The notes beneath the pieces were generated by a model. The model saw only the letters and a program-made list of their open reading frames with translations, ran no database searches and had not been told where the DNA came from. Positions 10,396 through 21,811 of a stretch of 64,000 nucleotides of DNA are shown here, piece by piece. This DNA comes from Ganoderma boninense. Taxonomy: Eukaryota > Basidiomycota > Agaricomycetes > Polyporales > Polyporaceae. The translations under genes and the position numbers were made by a program. The DNA is taken from the NCBI GenBank assembly GCA_002900995.3, contig CM035311.1, forward strand, positions 1,364,001 through 1,428,000, read 5' to 3'. The stretch's first letter is position 1. Every line of letters begins with the position of its first letter.

Positions 10396-11554
10396 TCAGA
10401 TGCTGAGCGTCCCTTCCAGGTACCGCGCGACGCTATTCCGCCCGGGCGACGCGAACACGGCAGGGGCGGGGGCGGGCGAGGCGATGGCTGGGGAGGTCGA
10501 GTGCGACCGCTTGATCGGGCGCTCCTCCGCGGCGTCTTCCTCGTCGTCCTCTGGGTCCGCGCTGCGCTTCCTCTTCCTGTCTGCGCAGTCGGGGCATTCG
10601 GAGCAGTAGCTCGAGTCCGAGAGCGCGGGCGAGGGCAGGCGGTAGAGCGGGTGCGAAGGTGAGCGCGAGAGCGACCGTGGCGATGGGGATCTCGAGGGGG
10701 ACGAGGCGGAGGCAGATGAGGGGGGAGAGGGGGCACGTGCGAGGCTGGGGGGCAGGTGCGCCTCGAGGGGCTCGAGGCCGAGCTCGGTGATGTGCGGGAG
10801 ATGGGTGGCGGGCGACGAGCTGGCGCGGAGCTCAGGGTTGCGTGGCGAAGGGGGCGTTTCGGGAGGGGTTTCAGGGGATGCACTGTGAGGGGAAAATGCG
10901 GTCAGCCAAGGCAGGTCACACCGCTCAGGAAGTCAAACTTACGTCTTTTCTTCGTACAGCTTCTTCATCTCATTGTATCTCGCCTCAAACTCATCCCGCT
11001 CTTTCTTCAGGCGCAGGGCGTAGTCGCGCGCCATGCGTGCGAGACCAACGAGGCCCAGGGTCGCTGCAGCGTGGACTGCCGCACGTTTGCGCCACACGAA
11101 GCTGCAGGTCTTGAGCGAGGCGTTTTCGGCGAGGAGCTTTTCATACTCTGCATTGGACATCGTGCCATCTTTGTTCGGGACAGGGATGGTGTATTCGAGT
11201 TGCAACTTCCGCACGGAGGGTGTGATGAACGAGCGGAGGTGGAGAGGCACGAGGTTGGGGTCGACATTCGCTGAGGGTGGCGACATGTTAGCCGTGGTCA
11301 ATGCTGGAGAAGGGTAGGGGCGACTGACATATGGTGTAGGGTTGCTTGCACGTCGGACAGAAGTGGTGGCTGCTGAAGGGCTTGGAGGAGCGGATGAGGC
11401 GTATGACGCAATCCCAGCAAAAGACGTGGCCTGGATGATGGTTCATAACCATCAGTACCGACATGTGACAGCCGAATACTAAGCGTAGGGACTCACCACA
11501 CGGCAACGCGGCAGGGTCCTTCAAGTCGCTAAGACAGACGATGCAAGTAGGCAT
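10396..11554 (-). CDS. RING-finger protein with coiled coil and Ser/Pro-rich tail (putative E3 ubiquitin ligase)
   Basis: Four exons on the minus strand: 11554-11497, 11430-11329, 11303-10943, 10882-10396 (1008 nt, 335 aa, all phases consistent). The RING starts at residue 4: CIVCLSDLKDPAALPCGHVF, CWDC, then FCPTCKQPY, giving the C-x2-C...C-x-H-x2-C-x2-C...C-x2-C spacing of a C3HC4 finger. A central helical stretch follows (EYEKLLAENASLK) with a short hydrophobic run (AAATLGLVGLARMA) and a charged coil (RLKKERDEFEARYNEMKKLY). The tail is rich in Ser, Pro and acidic residues, with a basic cluster DRKRKRSADPEDDEED that could be a nuclear localisation signal. Substrates are unknown. E3 activity is inferred from the finger only. 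Confidence 0.85.
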
Positions 11555-12627
11555 TGAGTATGGGTGAGTGGGACGCGAAGGTTTAGCGTGCAAGGCGTGA
11601 GTAGGATCGACAGAGAGCGGTATTCGGAATTCGGGGACCAACAAGTGTTCGTCGGCAACGGGGTAGCGTAAGGGCACATGCGCTCTCCAGCGACCTTTAT
11701 ACTCGACCTGGGGCTCGGAGGCGAGGGAAGGGGTGCCATAATAATCGAGCAGTTCCGTTTCCTGGCGGAAACCGCGTCAGCGCACTGTCCAGACTGAATT
11801 GCCACAGAGACGTGTGGGGCGGGGTGGAGGAACTCACCCAGACACCACCGCTTCGGCGAGGATTCCGTATTCCGCGGGTGGGTTGGGAGCCTGATAAGGA
11901 CGGACGGGATCTGGGCTGACAAAAATGGTACCACTCCTCGCAGCTTTGGGATGCGCACGGAAGCCTAGATGCTGTCCCCCTCCAAGGAATGCGTCTTCCG
12001 TCGCCTGACTCTATCGGACACGTCGGTCTCTGTAGCTGCGGCTCTCCTGGTCGTAATTCATGGGCACTTCTGTGGCAGGAACCGTTACGTTGCCTGAGCA
12101 CTTCGATGAGTCCTGACGACGGGCATGGCGGCCGGCGACTAAGGAAAAACCTGGTGTGGACCTGAAAGACGACGAGCAAGAGGCCCCGGGGCTGCCTGGG
12201 CCGCTCCGGGCGGATCGCGCCGGGATCTGGGCGCGCTGCACAGCCTCCCGGGTCGGCTTCGACCTTCCGCCCGGCTCAAAACCGCGTGGCACGCTCGTCC
12301 TCGACCTCAGCAATGACCTCAGCGCCCGTCACCCTCAGCCGCGGTGCTCGGAATCACGCAGGCTTGGCGGCCACATTATTTTTGCAGTGCCACAAAGCCG
12401 TGAGTACATGCCTTGTAGTAAAACATGGAGCCACGCCGGAAGGCGATCTCCTACTCCCCACAGGAATCCCGCCGGAACGTCTGTCGCCACTCAGCACAGG
12501 CTGAAGGACACTGCTGGCCCGTCGTCGGTATATTCAGCGATCTCCATGAAGATGATCGGGCTTCAAAAGGAAGCAGGAAGGGTGAGATCGGCCAGGCAAG
12601 AAGCCGGGATAGTCACCGAGGACGCAC
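11555..12627. other. intergenic region
   Basis: About 1.1 kb upstream of the RING gene and downstream of the first F-box-like gene. Several open frames of 100-230 codons exist on both strands, but none shows a motif or coherent splicing. I see no supportable gene. Confidence 0.45.
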
Positions 12628-13626
12628 TCACCACAGCTCCAGGATTCCGCGGATCGTCTGCAGGTTTCCGAACGCATCCTTCACCCCCCACCCCTTCTTC
12701 TCGATGCACTCGACATGGCCTTCCACGTGCTCGTACACGTCTCTCACAGTCATCCGCTTGTCCAGGCTGCAGCACTGCACGTCAGACGCAATTCCTCGCG
12801 CGAACCGGATCCGGAATATTAATGCGGTATGTACGTACTCTCTACGCATCAGCCTGAGCACGTCGAGCACGGTGACCGGGCGCCGGAGCGTCAGCGTCGA
12901 GTCGCTGGACATGGACCACCCGACGATGTCCAGCAGGAAGATGTTCGACGCGGGAGTGGCCGTCGCGAAGCTCCGCGCCGCGATGGGGTGCTGGCCGATA
13001 TAGGCGCGGCTCGCCCCATCCTCGGTGCCTTGCGGGTCCAGAGCCTGCGAGCTTCCCGCCACGCGCAGGTGTGCGTCATGTTCCACGCCATGCTGCTCGT
13101 ACAGCATGCGCTCCCTCGCCGGTCGGAAGTCGATGTGGTAGAGGACGGGGCTCGGCGCGAAGGACACGTCTGCGCGATAGCCTTGCGTGACATGAACGGC
13201 TGAAAACTGCTGGATATGTTCCTCGCACTCCTGCATGCACTCCCCTGCAAGTCGCGCATCCTGAGCTCGAGCGTTCGTTCCTTTGGCACGCACAGAAAAT
13301 CGAACGCCGTACTCACGATTATACGCCAGGAGCCTCTCGCCGCAGTACGGGTGCTTGCAAAAGCCGTCGAGCCCGACGCACTCGAGCGCGATCCTGAACC
13401 ACATGTCGCCATCGATCTCCATGTCGTCGGGGAGCCGCCTGATCCCGTTCTTCCAGCATGCGAGCTCCCAGAATTCCCCAGATTCGTCCTCCCAGTCGTA
13501 CAGCGCGGCGCACAGGCGTGCGTCTGCGAGGTACAGAGACACGATGCTCCGGAGGTCCCATGGCTCGAGCGCGCCCTTAATCATGAGCTTAAGCTCCAGC
13601 GGGAGGTCGAAAAATGTGGCCGGCAT
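12628..13626 (-). CDS. F-box-like protein with C-terminal DUF6699-like domain, tandem copy A
   Basis: Two exons: 13626-12839 and 12766-12628 (927 nt, 308 aa). A continuous frame through the intron also exists, but splicing at GTACGT...CTGCAG yields LRLMRRDLDKRMTVRDVYEH, which aligns with the spliced copy B; retention inserts unrelated residues. The N-terminus MPATFFDLPLELKLMIKGAL is an F-box-like LPxEL helix. The middle has the family landmark GFCKHPYCGERLLAYNREYG. The C-terminal half (YIGQHPIAARSFATATP, then RRPVTVLDVLRLM) resembles the DUF6699 fold common in mushrooms. It ends in the shared motif (R)xILxLW just before TGA. An upstream in-frame ATG at 13722 (MDQIETTF) could add about 32 residues; I prefer 13626 because copy C begins MPATFFDLPPEL. 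Function unknown; a substrate adaptor role is only inferred. Confidence 0.75.
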   Translation of the reverse strand: MPATFFDLPLELKLMIKGALEPWDLRSIVSLYLADARLCAALYDWEDESGEFWELACWKNGIRRLPDDMEIDGDMWFRIALECVGLDGFCKHPYCGERLLAYNREYGVRFSVRAKGTNARAQDARLAGECMQECEEHIQQFSAVHVTQGYRADVSFAPSPVLYHIDFRPARERMLYEQHGVEHDAHLRVAGSSQALDPQGTEDGASRAYIGQHPIAARSFATATPASNIFLLDIVGWSMSSDSTLTLRRPVTVLDVLRLMRREYVHTALIFRIRFARGIASDVQCCSLDKRMTVRDVYEHVEGHVECIEKKGWGVKDAFGNLQTIRGILELW

Positions 13627-14076
13627 CTGGCAGGAGTGGTCGAGCGAGCTGGACAGTGGAAGCTCGATGACGACGTGGCAAGTGGTCCCGGACAGACTCG
13701 CGAACGTGGTCTCAATTTGGTCCATTCGAAACCGCACTAATCAAAATGAGGTACTATTAGGCGCCTTCCGGCTACCGTTGGGAAGTTAGTCTAAACGTGC
13801 CCTGGTCGCCCAGTACTAGTCAGAACCTGTCAGGATTATTAAGGAAGGATGTTAATGGCGTAAAACGTGTAGATATAATATGCGACGTTATCAGCCTTTT
13901 AGAGAACTCGTGGGCGGCCGCGGGTGTTGATGATGTCAGTAGAGGTGAAAGAATACAGCAGGGCCATCGTCTGTCAGTTCCTCCACCATCATATCCTTGA
14001 CTGGGCTACATACAAAGACATATATATGAGGCGTAAACGATCAGAAAGCTTTTGGAGGTTCGAGGAAACTCAGTGC

Positions 14077-15089
14077 TCACCACAGTCTTAGAATATCGCG
14101 GGCGCTTTGAAGGCCTTCGAACGCTTCCTCAACTCCCCATTTCATCTCTGCGACACATCGGCCATGCGCAGAGAGCCGAACTCCAAGGTGCGTGCTCACG
14201 TCACGCACGCTGATTTCCGTGTCCAACCTGCACCGACACGATTAACGTCAGTTTTAAAACTTGTTTACAGGACTTCGCGACGGCACCGGTACGCACTCCT
14301 CGTGAATCGCGGAAAGAACGTCGAGGACGGTGATGGGCCGGTCCAAGTCTATGTGCATTACCGTACCGATCCCGATGAACTTGAACAGCTCCATATTGGC
14401 GATCGGCGTCGCAGTCGCGAAGCTGCGCGCGGCCAACGGGTGCTGGCCGAGATAGGCGCGCTTCGTGGGCTCGACATTGATCAGGTCCCGGACCTCGGCC
14501 TTCGTCGGGGGGTTGAGATGCGAGCGGAAATGCGCGTCGTATTGGACTGGGTGAGGGTCGTAGCTGGGTCTCTCGTCGGATGCGCAGAAGTCGACATGGT
14601 AGAGGGCGGGGTGGATTTCGAAGCCCGCTTTTCCTCCGTCTGCCCAGTAGTCCTCGTAGACACGCATGGGCGTGAACAACCTGACGAACTGCTCGTTTTC
14701 TCTCATCCGCATTCCTGGATCGCGGTGTGACTGTCAGAGACAAAGAACACAACATATGCGGGAATACCTGAGGCATACGCACGGTTGTACTCGAGCAAGG
14801 ACTCCCCGCAATGGGGGAGGGTGCAGAAGCCGCAGCGGCGCACGCATTCGACCGCAATCTCTCGCCACGCATCGTCATCGAAGAATTCCTCGTCTTCGTC
14901 TGGGAGTCGGCCTATTCCGCAGTTCCAACAAAGACGGCGCCAGAAGCGTTTAAGTCCCTGCGGGTCGTGGTATAGAGCCGCGCAGCTGGAGTGGGCGAGG
15001 TACAGCCAGACATGGGTCCTGAGGTCGGACGGGTCAACGGAATCTTTGATCATGCGCCGGAGTTCAACAGGGAGATGAAGGAACGTCAT
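14077..15089 (-). CDS. F-box-like protein with C-terminal DUF6699-like domain, tandem copy B
   Basis: Three exons: 15089-14768, 14714-14297, 14227-14077 (891 nt, 296 aa). Introns are 53 and 69 nt with consistent phases. Landmarks match copy A one for one: LHLPVELRRMIKDSVDPSDL at the start, CGFCTLPHCGESLLEYNRAY, IHPALYHVDFCASDERPSYD, YLGQHPLAARSFATATP, DRPITVLDVLSAIHEELDTE, ISVRDVSTHLG, and the terminal GLQSARDILRLW. The second intron interrupts the same codon (after the dipeptide before LD) as the intron of copy A, which shows common descent. An alternative start 18 nt upstream (MAGNHAMTFLHLP, 15107) is equally possible. Same strand and spacing as its neighbours suggest tandem duplication. 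Confidence 0.75.
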
Positions 15090-15510
15090 AGCATGGTTCC
15101 CAGCCATAAATCCCGCCAAGAACGAGGCTGATGGGGTCCGGGGGTCGTGAGAATGAGAGAAGGGACGAGCAGTGGCACTGGTCGCAGTGGACGAGGAGAA
15201 CTTTGCCGCTCGGCCGCTTCCACTTGCAGAACAGGCAACACAAGCGCCCTGACATTCCATTCACTCCCACGGTCCGACGGTCCGACGGCCCGAGCGCTCG
15301 CCGAGAGCAGGTACGGTGGCGCCCTCTAGGGATCCTCCTTAATGTTGTGCAACTACTGTCTCTTGAGCAAAAAATGCCGCTGCCGAGACAAAACCGTTGC
15401 TTCAAACAAGTGCTCAACTTTGGGTTTTCACTATGATCTACGGACCGACAAAGGAGTTCTGCTGCACTACTTAGACGGACAATTGTATCGCCAATTAATG
15501 CTCCGCGCGT

Positions 15511-16622
15511 TCAGAAATCAGTGGATGTCCAATTTGAAAGCCGGCCCCCCGGTATACTCCTCAAATTCCATGTCCTGAATGGGGCTGACGACGACGTGTG
15601 TGTCAGTCCAAGTAGCTGTATGCATATGACAGGCGAGCAGCACACCCACCAGACTGTTAATATATCGCGAGTGGTGCGCAAATATCTGGGCAATTCTGTT
15701 GCCAATGCCGGCGGCAGTGACTGGGAGGGCGCATTGCTCGACGAGGCATCCTCGTGTGCCGATACATAATCCAAGACATCTCGCACTGACACGTCGTTAT
15801 CCAAGCTATGTCGAGCACGATTACCAGCTTCGATGCAGCGTTGACAGTCGAAACAGAAACGACTCACTCCGTTTGGAGCAGTCCCAGCACGTCCAACACG
15901 GTGAGTGGTCGCAGGGCCCTTGAGCGGAGCGCACAGTGCTCCAGCTCGATGCCGTATAGTCCGCAATAGAAAAACGACGCCGTCGGCGCAAACGTCGCGA
16001 AGCTTCGCGCGGCGAGAGGGTGCGCAGAGAGGTATTCTCGTTCGTCCGCAGGCGGCCTGGGCACTGATTTCGCGTGGCCAGGCGGTCGAAGGTGCGCGTC
16101 GTGGGACACGCAAGGCTAGTCCCAAGGGTTCACCTCGTTGGAGGGCCGGAAGTCGATGTTGCCGATAACGCGGTGAATCGTCATGTTTTGCGCGCCATTG
16201 TAGTTCTCGTCGATGACTACCGGAGCTGAAGGCCGGAGGTGCGGGGCAGTCTCCCGCACCATGGCGCGTACGTAGACAAAAACTGCGTTTAATATTGGGA
16301 GTTGGGAGATACTATGAGAACGCATACGGTTGTATTCGAGGAGAGCCTCGCCGCATTCAGGATGGGTGCAGAAGCCATCGGCCAGGATGGCACCTGACTG
16401 CGAGTCGCACTAGGTCGGTTCCGTCTCGATTTCGTCAGAGAGCTTCCCTATCCCATTATTCCCACATGTACACGTATGGTTCCAAAACTTGTCCGAATAA
16501 AGCGGGACGCATTGAGGGTCTGAGAGGAAGACACAGACGTGTGTGCGGAGATCGGTTGGCGATATGAAGTCCTTGATTATAAACTGTAGTTCTGGCGGAA
16601 GGTCGAAAAACGTGGCGGGCAT
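15511..16622 (-). pseudogene. decayed tandem copy C of the F-box/DUF6699-like family
   Basis: It begins intact with MPATFFDLPPELQFIIKDFI (start 16622) and retains DGFCTHPECGEALLEYNRM, IGNIDFRPSNEVN, HDAHLRPPG, YLSAHPLAARSFATFAPTA and RALRPLTVLDVLGLLQT. The conserved intron and NDVSVRDVLDYVS follow. Two in-frame TAG codons break it: one after EIETEPT (near 16410) and one after VNPWD (near 16118), with homologous sequence continuing in the same frame. The terminal stop is also lost: TTRDILTVW is followed by TGG where copies A and B have TGA, so the frame runs 45 codons further to 15511. Three independent lesions make a sequencing error unlikely. Confidence 0.75.
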
Positions 16623-17165
16623 GGTTCCAAGAGTGCCCGAGACGAAGAGAAAGGGAGAGACTGACTTGGACGTGGATCGCGTCTGAGTTCTCCCGATCCT
16701 CCTGCTGTCAAGCTCAGGCTTAGTGCCAATCGCGGGTCAAGCCGTTAAAAACGCCGCCAGCGTACCCGGGATCAGACGGGCCGGTAACGGGTACGAAATA
16801 CTTGTGCCCTCGCAGTGCCTCGCACCAGTCTGTCGTCGTCCCGACGAGCTACTCAATATTCAATGACGACAGGAACCGTCTCTGGAAACACGTACATTTA
16901 GCATCTTGGTCTACATATATTATACAATGCCTTAATTCAATGCACATGGCAGGCACATACCGGCCTTCGAGTCGCCCTTGACCTCCAAACGTTGGCAAAA
17001 GACATTGACAAGTATAATATGCCGACAGTCGAACTTCAAAGGATATCGACCACCTGACTGAGGGCGGACAGTGAATGGGCATAGGGAAGGATGTGTAGGT
17101 GAGCGAACAGATCTCAAAACGCGGATTAACGACGACACTGCAGCTCGCCCGCACAGCCGTAACGC
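16623..17165. other. intergenic region
   Basis: Upstream of F-box pseudogene C and downstream of the F-box/LRR-type gene. Nothing supportable seen. Confidence 0.5.
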
Positions 17166-19000
17166 CTACACCGTGACCGAAGGGTGGTACATCTGCTCCT
17201 CCATCCAGTCGGGACACCCAGGCGGCGCGGGCGTGCGCCACGCCCCGCATGCAAGCGCGGTAGCCTCTTCGCCCTCGTGCGCGCGGACGAAATTCCCCTC
17301 TCCGCTATACTCCCGCAGGCCCCGCCCCGGCTCCCCAGCGGCCTGCCAGACGAGCATCCTTTGCAGGGGATGGCCCGCGGTTTCGCGCGAGCTCGCGAGA
17401 CGACGGAGGTAAACCTCCTCCCTGTCCTCGTCCTCGTCGTCCTCGACCGCCGGTCGCGCCCCACAAACGAGCGTAGCGAGGCGCGGGCAAATGACCGCGC
17501 TCGATTCGCCTCCAGATGATCTCGTCACCTCCAGGGCCCCAATAAAGTCCTTCGCGCACCGTGTCGTCCCTGTCCAGCGCGCGCTCTCCCCGGGCATCGG
17601 GCGGATCGCCACCACCTCGAGGAGCGGGAGCGCCGCGAACGCCCCTGACGGCCACCCGTACGCCGTCGAGCTGTCCGTGTAGAGCTCCCGGACGTCCCTG
17701 AAGATCGGGAGCGACAGCGCGCGGAGGAGGTAGAAGAGGTAGCCGCCCTCGGACGGCCCGAAGAGCGAGACGTCGAGGCGGGTGTAGTGCGCGCGCTCCG
17801 GGTCCGCGAGCACCAGCGACCGCCGCTGGTGGTAGTGCCGGTCGTTCAGGGACTCGACGCACATGTGCGTCGCGCGCCGCGAGGGGCCGAGGTATCCGAG
17901 GCACTTCGCTAGGTCGGACGGGCGCAGCTGGCCGATGCGCACCGTGCAGGTGTCCCGGATGTACACGCTCGGGAGGAGCGCCTCGAGGAGGGGGATGATC
18001 TTGGGGTCTTGGGGATAGTGGTTCGAGTTCTGCGTCTCGAGGACGCACAACTTTTCCAGGCGAGCTAGGCGAACGAGCCCCGCCCGTGCAGGCGGCCCAG
18101 GCATTGTCGTCTCCACTCCGGAGTGGGCCAGACGGTACAGATGAAGCTCGCGAAGCAGAGGGCTTCCAGAGACGAAGTCTAGGAGGTCGTTGATCGTGTA
18201 CAGTACGCCGGAGCGCAGCCGTGTCGGTTTCGAAATCATGAGGTGCGTGAGCGAAGGGAAGGACGAGGCTGGAAGGAAGCTGGCGCCGTGGAGCGTAAGC
18301 GACCGCAGACGGACACTCTCTCCCGCGAATAGCGGCAATCGAGGTGACGGAGCGTCGACGGACGCGCATTGTAGGACGCAATGCTCGAGGTTGGGAAGGC
18401 TCATGTCAGGGCTCTGAAGCGCTGCAAGGGAATGGGATCCGAATGCGTACAGTTGTGTCACACGGTCACCGTGCATACGCAGGATGCTACGTGCGTAGTC
18501 AGAGGTATGATTGTCGCAAAACACGGTGAGGGCCCCACCAGGGCACCGGGTATGGAAGGAATGCTGGGGAGTCAGTTGAGGCGCCTTCGGGTCACACACG
18601 GTTGACCACAAGGTCGGCGTAGCAAGCGCGACCTGTCGCCACCAGCGACAGACGGCGGTCAAGGGAACCGCGTCCCGGACGTCGACGCTCCGGAAACAAC
18701 CAAATGTGGCGATACGAGAGGCATCATCGACTTGTCCTGGAACCCACTCAAATATGGTGGAGAGGATCTCATTTGGGAGTCGACTGATGGATACCGAAGC
18801 ATTTGCTAGACTTCGAACGATGGCGAGGCTCTCAGATAGGACCTGAGCGAGGGAGTCCAGCTATTGACTCGAATGAGTGCGAGTCCCTCCACGATCGCCA
18901 TAAAGCCATGAGGCGTACCAGGGAAGGATTCGTTGAACTAAAATGAATTCAGCCCAGGTAATAACAAATGTTAATGATCGGGAGCGTACCTCTTTCCCAT
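17166..19000 (-). CDS. F-box protein with leucine-rich C-terminal region
   Basis: The long last exon (18860-17166) opens with an F-box: SVSISRLPNEILSTIFEWVP, then PLTAVCRWWRQVALATPTLW, the standard layout of mushroom F-box proteins. Irregular leucine-rich segments follow (SFPSLTHLMISKPTRL, LLRELHLYRLAH, LARLEKLCVLETQ, LFYLLRALSLPIFRDV, ALPLLEVVAI). An acidic insert AVEDDEDEDREEVYLRRL and a hydrophilic tail end the protein. Position 18861-18863 is an in-frame TAG inside a CAATAG acceptor, so the start lies upstream. Two small exons, 18937-18919 (19 nt) and 19000-18990 (11 nt, ATGGGAAAGAG), splice in phase to give MGKSSTNPSLLDSLAQVL (574 aa in all). This 5' end is my inference and less certain than the rest. 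F-box proteins act as SCF adaptors; the target is unknown. Confidence 0.78.
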
Positions 19001-19586
19001 CCAACAAGACTCTTGGTGCTGAACAAGCCCGCCATGTAACACCTTCGCGAGGAGGATGGCGCGACCTTCAGGCTCCAATTGCGTCAATGGTCCAAGGTCA
19101 GGAAGCCGCATAATGGAGAGACCTGTGTGACAGTGCCAGTAGTAGTAGGATGCTTGGGGGAAAGGAAGGGATCAGAGGCGCTGCATGCGCGAGACAAAGT
19201 TGCAGGATATAAGACTGCTCGTCTCGTCCTCTCCAACAAGGTTTGGGCAAATGCCGGAAGAACCCCAGATCTTCACTGAAGCCGCACCTTCGCCACAACA
19301 GAACAATCGACACCTGCGCTCCTGCCACACGGAGAATGGAAATTTGACACATGCACGCCAAGCAGGCGCTTAAAATCTGCACACCGGAGTCAGTTGCCCA
19401 AAATTCTCTTCCCGACGCCAAGATGCATCTCTCATCTGGACGATCGAACGTCGTATCCACAACCTCGCGGCGGAAGGTCACGAAAAAGAGCGTGGAAAGT
19501 CACAAGAAAGGCAATGCGATAGTTGGAGGCGCCCCAAGATACAGCCGCTGCGACGAGCGTTCGGAGCATCTAAGAACGTCCACTTG
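19001..19586. other. intergenic region
   Basis: Lies between the 5' end of the F-box/LRR gene and the 3' end of DGAT2 (both minus strand). A 93-codon plus-strand frame at 19351-19632 has no recognisable motif and overlaps the DGAT2 3' end. No gene supported. Confidence 0.5.
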
Positions 19587-21811
19587 CTACTCGATGATGT
19601 TCAGCTCCCGCGTCCTGGTCTTCGCGAACTGATCTTTGTATGTGTGCCAAATCCTGAAACACATCCGTCACTTTGGGTGAGCGACACGCCGACAGTAGTC
19701 GAAAGATGAACGCCCAAAAGAACCCTACACGTACCGCATGAGCTCGTCAATGTACTGCTGCTGGACATGCATGATCTCATCCAAAGTGGGCTTATCGCTC
19801 TGTACCACGTGAATTGGGTTGCCAACTTCGAGACGCGGTGAGGACGGAGATCCAGACACGAAGCTCGGAGTGCCACTCACTGACTGCCACGATTCGTCTT
19901 CGGTATGGCATCAAGCCCAGGTTATCTAGATATTCCATTCACCGTGTAAGCATTCCAATGCGCTGCCTGCCATGCTCAAAGAAAATGAGCGGACGCACAA
20001 TTTAACAACCCACGGCCATGAAACAGAGGAAGCGTAAACCCGAATACGTTCTGGAACTTCTTCTGCAGAGTGTACAGGGTTGTTCCCTTTTCGTTGGGCA
20101 TTTGTTTGAAGATCTACCACGAGTACGAAAGTCAGGTCCAATCTTTCGCCTCGTGCAAACAGACTCACGTCGTTCTCGCCGAAGGAGAAGACAGGAACCA
20201 GATCAGCCCTAATCCGCGTAAGCTTTGAGTTCAACACCTCTCAGATGTCCTAGGACGTAGTGCGACAGGCGACGTACCCATGTTGAATGGCGATCTTAAT
20301 GAACCCCAGCCTGTGTCCCGTGGATCCCAAAGCCAAGCACTTCAGCTCCCCTCTTGTCGCAAAAACCCGCGCACTGCGTCGACTCACCTCTTCCTGAGGG
20401 TCAGATCCGCCGTCCCTGGGTGTGCAGCCAGACTTTCTGCGGCGCCCCCGACGACGATTGTGATTGCCTGTCCTGGCCCGCCTTTGAGGATATTCGAGCA
20501 CGACTGCTTCGAGACGGAGCAGATGCCCATCGCGAGGATGATCTCGCGGTAGAAGGGTACCCGAAAATTGGACGCGAGGGTCAGAAGGTGGGGAACGATG
20601 CCGGGGAACGCAGTCGAGAAGCCTGTGCCTGATCAGCGTAGAGGTTAGTGTGTCAGGTGGCAAGCAGTGGACTTTCAACAATAACATTAAAACGTACTGT
20701 CGGTTGCGAACGTGCAAATGGCGCCCCTGCAAAACGCCGCATCGATACTGGGTTGGAGGTGGGTCGCCGATGCATAGGAGACAACTCACATGCCAATGAT
20801 GCCTGCGCGGCGATGTCCAGGTGAGCCTGGACGGACTCCATGTATGCGTGGAAAACGCCACTCACCATGGGGGTGGTATCCAAACACGTACGGCCTATCT
20901 GGCGGGAGGTCGCACGTCTGCCCGCGAGGCTCGCATTCAGCACCTTCAACCTCTGCATACATCAAACGAAACCAACCTTCAAGAACCTGCCAGCGCGCCC
21001 GCGCGCGTTAGGCTCTGCCACAATCCAAGCGACAGGATGCGAACACTCACGACGCAGGGTAGTAGTCCGCAAAGTATCTCCATATTGGTATAGAGCGGAA
21101 CCATGGGCTCAGCCGGCCGCCCTTCTCCGGGCCCTTGTCGATGTATGCGACCCATATCCAGTAGGCTGCGAGGAACGGCCACAGCGGCGGAAAGGACCTA
21201 CACACAGAACACACTCATTCAGTTCATCCTCTGCTTGGAGGGCAGAATGGAGGAGGGTACGCGTTTGGGGAGGGGGAGGAGAGAGAGAGAGAAAGGAGCA
21301 CTCACAGGAGGAAGAAGAACATGAACGTGCACCACACGATCGTCGTCGACCATATCGCGACCGCCAGAGTCTGCAGCCTGCGTTTGCGGGGGATCTTCGA
21401 CGGCACGAACCTGTAGCGCATAGAGAGGTGACGTGCGTCCCACCCCCCGCACCGACGCCCATATGCATCTTCAGTCAGCGACCGCCCAACGTCCAACGCC
21501 CAGGACCCAACACGCTCGCCCGGCGCAGCGTAACTATAACTTTAAAGCAAGCATGGAAGGGAAGAGTCCGGGTTGCCTTGGCACGGCGTTTGGGAGGGAA
21601 ACAGAGAGGGAGAGAGTGCAACAGAAAGAAACAAGGGTAGGGATAGAGATAGAGATAAGAATAAACATTACACGCACTCAATCTGGGCGTGGAGGTTCGC
21701 GACCGGCTTGAGCGGGGTCGCCGTGAGGCTGGAGAGGGAGCTGAGCCGCTCGCGGAGCGAGGTCGCGGACACGGTGCGGGTCGCAGACGTGAACGCCTTG
21801 TGGACTTCCAT
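19587..21811 (-). CDS. diacylglycerol O-acyltransferase 2 (DGAT2 family)
   Basis: A multi-exon minus-strand gene. In order: MEVHKAFTSATRTVSATSLR; a membrane segment (LAVAIWSTTIVWCTFMFFFL) preceded by the basic PSKIPRKRRLQT; a second membrane part PPLWPFLAAYWIWVAYIDKG; then FRSIPIWRYFADYYPAS, a DGAT2 signature. The active-site block VFGYHPHG joins through a 13-nt exon (20804-20792) to IIGMGAICTFATDS, and then AFPGIVPHLLTLASNFRVPF. GGPGQAITIVVGGAAESL and LVPVFSFGENDV are further strongly conserved DGAT2 blocks. The end is IWHTYKDQFAKTRTRELNI. The enzyme makes triacylglycerol from diacylglycerol and acyl-CoA at the ER and lipid droplets. The HPHG histidine is the catalytic motif in animal DGAT2. 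Intron 1 (about 21600-21680) is very pyrimidine-rich on the coding strand. Family assignment is firm; not every splice site was verified. Confidence 0.9.
20792..20804 (-). other. 13-nt microexon of DGAT2
   Basis: GCATCATTGGCAT lies between a CAG acceptor and GTGAGT donor, with introns of 61 nt (20805-20865) and 65 nt (20727-20791). Using it completes HPHG-IIGMGA in phase; skipping it breaks the frame and removes the conserved residues after HPHG. Confidence 0.75.

Noticed and set aside
9981..10883. 300-codon Arg/Pro/Ser-rich minus-strand frame
   Set aside because: It is a frame-shifted shadow of the last exon of the RING gene, whose correct frame (DRKRKRSADPEDDEED, ending at 10396) splices in phase.
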